A stretch of 64,000 nt of DNA, taken from the NCBI GenBank assembly GCA_038527485.1, contig JBCBFT010000003.1, forward strand, positions 74,492 through 138,491, in the 5' to 3' direction. A program made the translations under genes and the position numbers. Below the pieces are notes generated by a model, which saw nothing but the letters and a program-made list of their open reading frames with translations, was not told the DNA's origin and did no database searches. Origin of the DNA: JALEFZ01 sp038527485 (GTDB taxonomy: Bacteria > Bacteroidota > Bacteroidia > J057). This document shows, piece after piece, positions 54,552 to 60,709 of the stretch; the first letter of the stretch is position 1, and the number at the start of each line of letters is the position of its first letter.

Positions 54552-55334
54552 ATGGGCCAACTATCATTTTCCAATGTCTCTGAGGCCGCATCTGCGCGCC
54601 TATTGGACTTTCTTAATCGGGCATACTCTGTCAAGGACATCCTAAACCTTCGCCTAGTAAAAGACAATGAACATGGGACCAAAGATTATGGAATCGGTCG
54701 TACGGTCGCTTCCCGTATCCTCAGTCGCAAAAGGACACTGCCTCGCCGAAGATTTACAGAGCTTGCACATCTAAATGGTATACAGGGGTTTGGGCAGGAT
54801 AAGTTTGACGATCTGGTTGCTACCTTTTCGATTAGTTCTGCTGAACGGTTCAAGCGCAATTTATTTGAGCAGGGAATCCTGTTTGAGAACTGGGAGGTTC
54901 GCTACCACTCGGTTGTATTTGATACAGATGCGGCTTTTCGTGAGGCTACAAAAGACAATCTATCGATTTGCCAAGTTGTTCATGATCATATTGAAGCAAT
55001 TGCAGACGAGAATCCAGACCACATCATCAAAGTCAAGGATCAAATTGCAAATGCATACTTTCAAACGTATCAAGAAGGTTTTTTGGGTAGCTACGAATTT
55101 GCGCTTTGGTTCTTCAAGTTCGATCAGGATAATTGGTTCAGCTACGAGCGTATCCGTGAGCCGCTAGAGGCCTATCTTAGTGAAGTGGACAGCAATGGGT
55201 ATGATGCCATCCAATTTTATAAGGGTGTAGAGAATTATCTTTTGCTCAATGGAATTACTGTGACGGATTTGCCTGTGGTGATCATGGAGTCTGAGCGTTC
55301 GATCACCTTTTGGACGGCTGCTTTATTCGATTGA
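54552..55334 (+). CDS. Hypothetical protein with N-terminal helix-hairpin-helix-like region
   Basis: 260 residues. The first 90 contain two HhH-like elements, IGRTVASRILSRKRTLPRRRF (residues 48-68, shown in part) and GIQGFGQDKFDDLVATF (76-92), of the kind that bind DNA backbone or protein partners (ComEA- and GspK-like). The rest, about residues 95-260, has no recognised domain; it holds VRYHSVVFDTDAAFREATKDN and many aromatic residues. No signal peptide is evident. It begins 49 bp after the terminator T-tract and is convergent with trpB2. Composition resembles the neighbours. Function unknown. Confidence 0.65.
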   Translation: MGQLSFSNVSEAASARLLDFLNRAYSVKDILNLRLVKDNEHGTKDYGIGRTVASRILSRKRTLPRRRFTELAHLNGIQGFGQDKFDDLVATFSISSAERFKRNLFEQGILFENWEVRYHSVVFDTDAAFREATKDNLSICQVVHDHIEAIADENPDHIIKVKDQIANAYFQTYQEGFLGSYEFALWFFKFDQDNWFSYERIREPLEAYLSEVDSNGYDAIQFYKGVENYLLLNGITVTDLPVVIMESERSITFWTAALFD

Positions 55335-55362
55335 TGTAGATAGTGTGTGGGAAAAGTTAGGA

Positions 55363-55412
55363 AAACGTACAAACACCGTTAAGCCCCTTCGCTTCACCAC
55401 ATTTGTACGTTT
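55363..55412. terminator. Inverted repeat between convergent genes
   Basis: AAACGTACAAA (55363-55373) and TTTGTACGTTT (55402-55412) form a perfect 11-bp stem with a 28-base loop. It lies between the HhH-like gene and trpB2, both ending here, and may terminate both; T tracts are short. Confidence 0.45.
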
Positions 55413-55423
55413 GATTTGTCATC

Positions 55424-56788
55424 CTATTTGATTTCAGGCGTATCTAGCTCGGCCAGAGAAGAATGGATCTCTTCTGATGTCAGTTCATGCTTGACAATAT
55501 TTCCTGCGAAATAGTCCTCATACGCTTTCATATCAAAGTTGCCATGACCACACATGTTAAAGAGAATCGTGCGTGAGACGCCTTCTTCTTTGCATTTTTT
55601 GGCTTCTGCGATCGCCGTCGCGATGCCATGTGTCGCTTCGGGGGCAGGAATGATCCCCTCTGCTCGGGCAAAGGTGACACCTGCTTCAAACACCTCAATG
55701 TTGTCATGTGCGACCGCTTCTATCAATTTATCTTTCAACAACTGACTGACGATCACCCCTGCTCCGTGATAGCGTAAGCCCCCTGCATGGATAGGCGCAG
55801 GCACAAAGTTGTGGCCCAAGGTATACATTGGAAGCAGAGGGGTCATACCCACGGTATCGCCAAAGTCATATCGAAACACGCCTCGGGTCAGTTTGGGGCA
55901 AGAGGTAGGTTCGCTGGCAATGCAGCGTATATTTCTCCCTTCATCAAAATTCAGTCTTAGGAAAGGAAAGGCCAAGCCCGCAAAGTTGGAGCCTCCGCCA
56001 AAGGGTGCGATCACGATGTCGGGCATGTCCCCTGCTTTGGCCATTTGTGCAACAGCTTCCTGTCCGATGATGGTTTGGTGCAGCTTGACATGGTTCAAGA
56101 CACTACCCAAAGCATATTTTGTATCATCATTGGTTGCGGCTCGTTCAACTGCTTCCGAGATGGCGATCCCCAGAGAACCCGTCGTGTGAGGATCTTCGGC
56201 CAATACTTTTCTTCCAGCTTCAGTCGCTTCAGAAGGAGATGGAAATACTTTTGCTCCCCATGTGTTCATCATGATCTTGCGATAGGGCTTATGGTGGTAG
56301 GACAGTTTCACCATATACACCTCGCACTCCATATCAAAGTGATTGCAAGCAAAGGCCAACGCACTTCCCCATTGTCCTGCCCCTGTCTCTGTCGTGATAC
56401 GCTTGATGCCTTCTTGCTTGTTGTAATAGGCTTGTGCCACGGCTGTATTGGGTTTGTGCGAACCCGAAGGACTTACACCTTCATATTTGTAGTAAATTTT
56501 GGCGGGAGTATCCAAAGCCTTTTCGAGTCCGTAGGCTCTGTACAAAGGAGTAGGTCTCCACATGGAGTAGATATTTCTGACCTCGTCGGGTATGTCTACC
56601 CATTTGTCGGTGGTCACTTCCTGTTTGATGAGCTCCATTGGGAATAAGGGTGCGAGTGCGTCGGGACCGATGGGCTCTCTTGTACCAGGATGCAAGGGAG
56701 GAAGGGGTTTGTTGGGCATATCAGCCACGATATTGTACCATTTTTCAGGTATCTCCTTTTCGCTGAGCGTGATTTTTCGATTTCGCAT
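55424..56788 (-). CDS. trpB2: TrpB2-type tryptophan synthase beta-like enzyme
   Basis: PLP-dependent enzyme of the TrpB2 branch (TIGR01415) that condenses serine or indole-like substrates. PLP Lys112 is in SGSHKPNTA; the phosphate-binding Gly-rich loop GGGSN is at 264-268, and ETGAGQWG at 134-141. The N-terminal extension (1-60, LPPLHPGTREPIGPDALAPLF) is characteristic of TrpB2. A second-copy enzyme often lacks a TrpA partner; none is next to it here. It may make tryptophan from indole and serine or salvage indole. 454 residues, normal for TrpB2. The gene is isolated on the minus strand. Confidence 0.93.
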   Translation of the reverse strand: MRNRKITLSEKEIPEKWYNIVADMPNKPLPPLHPGTREPIGPDALAPLFPMELIKQEVTTDKWVDIPDEVRNIYSMWRPTPLYRAYGLEKALDTPAKIYYKYEGVSPSGSHKPNTAVAQAYYNKQEGIKRITTETGAGQWGSALAFACNHFDMECEVYMVKLSYHHKPYRKIMMNTWGAKVFPSPSEATEAGRKVLAEDPHTTGSLGIAISEAVERAATNDDTKYALGSVLNHVKLHQTIIGQEAVAQMAKAGDMPDIVIAPFGGGSNFAGLAFPFLRLNFDEGRNIRCIASEPTSCPKLTRGVFRYDFGDTVGMTPLLPMYTLGHNFVPAPIHAGGLRYHGAGVIVSQLLKDKLIEAVAHDNIEVFEAGVTFARAEGIIPAPEATHGIATAIAEAKKCKEEGVSRTILFNMCGHGNFDMKAYEDYFAGNIVKHELTSEEIHSSLAELDTPEIK

Positions 56789-57004
56789 GAGTAGTTATTT
56801 TGTGGTCAACGTCTTGTATGCGTATACAGCGTGATCTGAGTTCCTACCTAGCCCAATGGCTTTTGCTCAGATGATATATGCATATTCTTATATGAATTAA
56901 CTACTTTTTTAGAGGAAAATCACGCTTGATTTTATTTTATGTATAGTAATTTTTATTTGAAAGAATACACAATATTAGTCTTTTATACAGGTGCCTTCCT
57001 AGAT

Positions 57005-57163
57005 CTAAGGTTTATGGAGTGGATAGTCGAGTCTAACACAGGGTGCAAGTGATTCTCGTCTATGCAGGTCAGTCCATTTCAAGGGCAGTAAGTCATACGC
57101 TAACTCTAAACATTCGAAGACACGTTCATCGGCTCCTAGTCCACTGAGGGCATAGAGTTTCAT
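57005..57163 (-). pseudogene. 5' remnant of an alpha/beta hydrolase gene
   Basis: The translated product MKLYALSGLGADERVFECL and ensuing LPLKWTDLHRRESLA match the start of Bacteroidota alpha/beta hydrolases that normally run about 220-250 residues and continue with a catalytic serine elbow. Here the frame stops after about 52 residues, and no continuation in another frame is seen before the AT-rich gap at 56880-57000. The gene looks decayed by deletion or truncation. Its start overlaps the preceding hypothetical gene. Confidence 0.6.
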
Positions 57164-57174
57164 GTGTTTTTTCT

Positions 57175-57486
57175 CTACATCTTCCATCGTTTCTTCTGAA
57201 TTTTTCTTTTATAAGCGTGTCCGACCTTTCGGAAATTAGTTTCCATATCTTGTGCCAGAATGTCCTTGATCATATACGCTAGATCAGGTCCTTCGTATCT
57301 ATACAGATCCTGAAAGTCCATATTGTCCAAAGCGTTAATGAACCTAATTCTTTTTCTAAAATCGTCCTTGCTCTTTTGAAAAGCCTGTTCTTGTTCCATA
57401 GATTGAATCTTATCAAAGATTCCCTCTTTCATATTATCCCAATCAAGCTCAGGTAGAAGTTGCCGATTATGAATTCCTTGTATCAA
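57175..57486 (-). CDS. Small hypothetical protein
   Basis: 103 residues, strongly helical and charged: FDKIQSMEQEQAFQKSKDDFRKRIRFI, then DLYRYEGPDLAYMIKDILAQD and a basic end KRKIQKKRWKM. Met19 is an alternative start. No domain recognised. The last codons overlap the start region of the hydrolase remnant, which points to an old operon. It may be a vestige or a real small gene; codon use does not decide. Confidence 0.45.
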   Translation of the reverse strand: MIQGIHNRQLLPELDWDNMKEGIFDKIQSMEQEQAFQKSKDDFRKRIRFINALDNMDFQDLYRYEGPDLAYMIKDILAQDMETNFRKVGHAYKRKIQKKRWKM

Positions 57487-57735
57487 GTTTTTTTAGTACT
57501 TGTGAGCTATTGCATTGTAACGTAAGTTTTTTAATATTTAACTATCGCCTTCAGCGGGAGTTCTTTTTAGGCAAAAAGAACCAAAAGCCTACGGAATTTA
57601 AGCCCGCCCCTTCTATCAACCCCTAACACCAAATTCCGCGTCCAACGCCTCCCCATATAGCCTGTTACTATACTCGAAAATGATAGCATAAAACTTTTGT
57701 TACACTGTACTGAGTGAGATGTATTTTCTGATCAG
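57487..57735. other. Intergenic region with hairpin
   Basis: A perfect hairpin GTTCTTTTT/AAAAAGAAC with a 4-base loop lies at 57560-57581, flanked by CAGCGGGA and CAAAAGCC. This motif type recurs between genes in many bacteria. No credible gene is seen. The queA transcript end must lie here (minus strand). Confidence 0.5.
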
Positions 57736-58788
57736 TTACAGGACCAACATCGCATCGCCGTAGCTATAGAAGCGATATTTTTCCTTGATGGCTTCCTCAT
57801 ATGCTTCCATCATGAATTCATATCCCATAAAAGCAGCGACCATCATCAGCAGCGTAGACTTGGGACGGTGCAGGTTCGTCATGAAAGAGTTGGCAATATG
57901 AAACTCATAGGGAGGATAGATAAACTTATCTGTCCATCCATCTGCGGGATTCAGCATGCGACTGGCTGAGACAGAGGATTCCAAGGCGCGCATGACAGAG
58001 TTGCCGACAGCTAAGATGTTGCGCTTGCCCTTCTTGGCGTCATTGACCATGTCTTTGGTACGATCAGGGATGATGTAGTACTCTGAATCCATGCGGTGCT
58101 TGGAAAGGTCTTCTACTTCCACAGGATTAAATGTACCAATGCCAATGTGCAGCGTCACGTAAGACTCTTCAATGCCCTTGAGTTCGAAGCGCTTCAGCAA
58201 TTCGCGTGTAAAGTGCAGTCCTGCGGTAGGTGCGGCTACAGCTCCTACATTCTTGGCAAATACCGTCTGGTAATCGTCGCGATCGCGTGGCTCGACTTCT
58301 CGTGAGATATAAGGAGGAATAGGTGTTTTTCCGAGCTTATCGATCAGACTATGCAGTTCCTCATTTTCTCCATCAAATAAGAAGCGGATGGTACGTCCAC
58401 GAGAGGTCGTATTATCTACCACTTCTGCGACAAGGTCATTTTCGCCAAAGAACAATTTGTTTCCGACGCGGATTTTACGCGCAGGCTCTACGAGTACGTC
58501 CCACAGCTTTTGCTTGGCATTGAGCTCGCGAAGCAAGAATACTTCGATCTGCGCACCTGTTTTTTCTTTTTGACCAATCAAACGCGCGGGGAATACGCGG
58601 GTATCATTCAGGACCACTACATCTCCTTCATCGAAATAATCCAGAATATCTTTGAAAACCTTGTGCTCGATCTTTCCCGTTTTACGGTCTGCAACTAATA
58701 AGCGACACTCGTCTCGGGGTTCTTGTGGATACTGTGCGATGAGCTCTTCTGGAATTTCCAGGTTGAAGGCGGACAGTTTCATTGCCAT
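57736..58788 (-). CDS. queA: S-adenosylmethionine:tRNA ribosyltransferase-isomerase
   Basis: Builds the epoxyqueuosine cyclopentene ring on preQ1 in tRNA by transferring and isomerising the ribosyl part of SAM. Family features: N-terminal FNLEIPEELIAQYPQEPRDECRLL, FYDEGDVVVLNDTRVFPARL (here YFDEGDVVVLNDTRVFPAR), PTPPYISREVEPRD region near 160 and the AAPTAGLHFTRELL motif near 185, followed by VTLHIGIGTFNPVEVEDL and the FIYPPYEF segment. Length 350 is standard. Start at 58788 or 58782. Promoter boxes lie 45 bp upstream. The queuosine precursor importer is at 35991. Confidence 0.96.
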   Translation of the reverse strand: MAMKLSAFNLEIPEELIAQYPQEPRDECRLLVADRKTGKIEHKVFKDILDYFDEGDVVVLNDTRVFPARLIGQKEKTGAQIEVFLLRELNAKQKLWDVLVEPARKIRVGNKLFFGENDLVAEVVDNTTSRGRTIRFLFDGENEELHSLIDKLGKTPIPPYISREVEPRDRDDYQTVFAKNVGAVAAPTAGLHFTRELLKRFELKGIEESYVTLHIGIGTFNPVEVEDLSKHRMDSEYYIIPDRTKDMVNDAKKGKRNILAVGNSVMRALESSVSASRMLNPADGWTDKFIYPPYEFHIANSFMTNLHRPKSTLLMMVAAFMGYEFMMEAYEEAIKEKYRFYSYGDAMLVL

Positions 58789-58832
58789 GTGGCCAGAAGT
58801 TTAGTTATTGTTTGGAAAGAAATTTGAAATTG

Positions 58833-58863
58833 CAAAATTAGGAGAAGTCTCATTGATAATCAA
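58833..58863 (-). promoter_or_regulatory. Bacteroidota-type promoter for queA
   Basis: On the minus strand TTG (58861-58863) and TAATTTTG (58833-58840) are exactly 20 bases apart, matching the TTG-N20-TAnnTTTG pattern. The queA start is 45-51 bp downstream. Confidence 0.6.
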
Positions 58864-59433
58864 GGGGTAAATAGCCAAAAAAGTGCGGTTTTTGAACAAG
58901 TAGTAGATAGGGGGCACGTAAAATTACCCTCTAATTTTAATCGGATCTTTTGATCAGCCCCCATATAACTATCCGACTGATCCTCTACATAAAATGGAAC
59001 GAAATAGCTACTTTTTTCATTAACACAGATCGGAATCCACAATGATTGGATCAAAAGTGTATGACTGACAGGTATCTACTCAAATTTAAGATAGAGATAA
59101 CAACAGATTACAAAGGTCCATTGCGCATCATGGATAAGAATCCTTTTTGTACGAGGACATTTATTCTTGCCGAATTTTCTGCTTTTTATGGAAGTTTCTT
59201 TCCTCTCAACTTTCATTCTCTTATCTTATGCGCAATTTACCCAACAGGTAATCGTTCATTTCATCTACATAAATCATCAATTATTGGTATTTTCTCCTTT
59301 ATCATATAAGTACACAACAACCGTACATCTAGGAAAAATTGTTTCCTATGCGTAAAAAAAGCTAATGTGGCCCATTTTTTGACGAATGAAAAGAAGAAAA
59401 TACATATGGCCTATTCTTTGAAAATGATCTATT
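58864..59433. other. Non-coding gap, first part
   Basis: About 570 bp with no supported gene, followed by the third structured repeat and another 180 bp to the next gene. A short plus-strand frame at 59167-59355 begins with signal-peptide-like residues (FLLFMEVSFLSTFILLSYAQ) but lacks any recognisable continuation; it could be the remnant of an exported-protein gene. A T9SS or lipoprotein remnant is possible but unproven. Confidence 0.4.
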
Positions 59434-59595
59434 AGACCCTATTTGAAACCTCAAATCTGCGAAAAGTTTGCACTTTCAGAACCTGACCGTCATCTATCTT
59501 GATCGATTTGGTCCCACTAAATCTCACGAAATAGCTTTCGTCAGAACCTAAAACCCCTGCTTCTTGCTAGATTTTTATTGTTCTAACTAGGGTCT
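59434..59595. repeat. Structured dispersed repeat, copy 3
   Basis: The terminal inverted repeat changes on both sides together: AGACCCTA against TAGGGTCT, versus AGACCATG/CATGGTCT in copies 1 and 2. The internal hairpin is GATTTGG (59505-59511) against CTAAATC (59517-59523). The body is otherwise aligned with the other copies almost without gaps. No gene ends at this copy. Confidence 0.85.
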
Positions 59596-59777
59596 TAAAG
59601 AGTGATTGAATTTCATTTTTTTCAGTCAAATCTATTTTTCTGCAAAAAATTTCAAAGAAATAACCATCCAGGCATTGTACATAGGAATTCGCGAAAGATC
59701 CTCCGACATTTGAACAAATCAAATCTGTACGATTTCTGACATAAAAAGACCATATAAACACTTGTATAACAAAGCCT

Positions 59778-60542
59778 ATGTCCCCCTTAGTTTCTCTTTA
59801 CAGCCTTACATTATCTTCCAGGCAAATGATACTTGTCGGAATGATTTTTCTGCTTGCTGCTCCTATGAGTGGGCAGGCACAAATAATGCGTTCCATGCCC
59901 CTCTATGCAGGCTATTTGGGATATCCCGAGGACTTTGGTCCCATGCCTGAACCAGAGCTTGAGTTAGCGTCAGATTCGGAGTCAGATGATGCGTCTACGC
60001 TGCGTGTCGCACAAAGCGAAGAATGGGATGGCTGGGCAGAAGAAAGCGAAGCGGTAGCTGTGGCTACTACCTCTGACGCGTCAGATGAGATGCTGCGCGG
60101 AGATAAGGGAGAAACCGCTACCCAAGAAGATGACGAAATACTCGAATGGGCCAAAGACCTAGACTACGAAAGTGCAGAGGAAGAAGCCAACGAATGGGTA
60201 CCTTACGCAGAGGAGTTCGTACTCAAGCCCGAAGAAAGTCAGGGAATCAAGATGACAGGTATGGACCCCAACTCCAACCTTGTACTTGTGGAAGACCGAC
60301 TCTTGGGTAAACTCTCCATCCGTGTACAGAAAATCCGCGTTTCGCATCTCGAACTCAAATGGTACGATGAGGCAGGCAAAATGATTAAGTACAAAGAAGC
60401 CAAGCATTTGCCCATCGGGACAGAGATACCTTATCAGATTGACAAATGGCCTCAAGGACGCTATACGCTGATGATACGTGTGGACGATGGCAATTGGCAA
60501 TCCAAAAAGATCATCAAACCGAAAGATGCTGCGAGACTGTAG
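59778..60542 (+). CDS. Acidic exported protein of unknown function, possible T9SS cargo
   Basis: A signal peptide at the N-terminus (MILVGMIFLLAAPMSGQAQ, preceded by 16 residues up to Met1) indicates export. Residues 40-150 are very acidic, with SDSESDD, EEWDGWAEE and DEDEIL-like runs (TQEDDEILEWAKDLDYESAEEEANEWV), probably disordered and calcium- or matrix-binding. The last 85 residues form a strand-rich domain (GKLSIRVQKIRVSHLELKWYDEAGKMIKY, shown in part; WPQGRYTLMIRVDDGNWQSKKII) like a degenerate T9SS C-terminal sorting domain. Function is unknown. It lies 168 bp upstream of carB on the same strand. Confidence 0.65.
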   Translation: MSPLVSLYSLTLSSRQMILVGMIFLLAAPMSGQAQIMRSMPLYAGYLGYPEDFGPMPEPELELASDSESDDASTLRVAQSEEWDGWAEESEAVAVATTSDASDEMLRGDKGETATQEDDEILEWAKDLDYESAEEEANEWVPYAEEFVLKPEESQGIKMTGMDPNSNLVLVEDRLLGKLSIRVQKIRVSHLELKWYDEAGKMIKYKEAKHLPIGTEIPYQIDKWPQGRYTLMIRVDDGNWQSKKIIKPKDAARL

Positions 60543-60660
60543 ACGGTTTCAAACTTCATTTTTCAGGTTCAATCATATCTTCCCTGGCTCCTGCGAGCTG
60601 GGGATTTTTTTGCTTCATATTCACCATTTCATATTTAATTCGACGAATTATGAAATTTAC

Positions 60661-60691
60661 TTGGGTCAATTCGTGAGATGTACTAGCTTTG
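60661..60691 (+). promoter_or_regulatory. Bacteroidota-type promoter for carB
   Basis: TTG at 60661-60663 and TAGCTTTG at 60684-60691 are 20 bases apart and match the consensus. The ATG is 19 bp after the -7 box, implying a very short leader. Confidence 0.65.
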
Positions 60692-60709
60692 CGAAAATTT
60701 TGACCCCAC

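Noticed and set aside
8844..59595. Insertion sequence
   Set aside because: The three repeats have terminal inverted repeats but encode no transposase, and no clear target-site duplication can be made out, so I call them structured repeats.
59046..59761. Three short frames (59046-59309, 59167-59355, 59567-59761)
   Set aside because: Low-complexity, overlapping and partly inside the dispersed repeat; only the second has a signal-like start and I leave it as a possible remnant.
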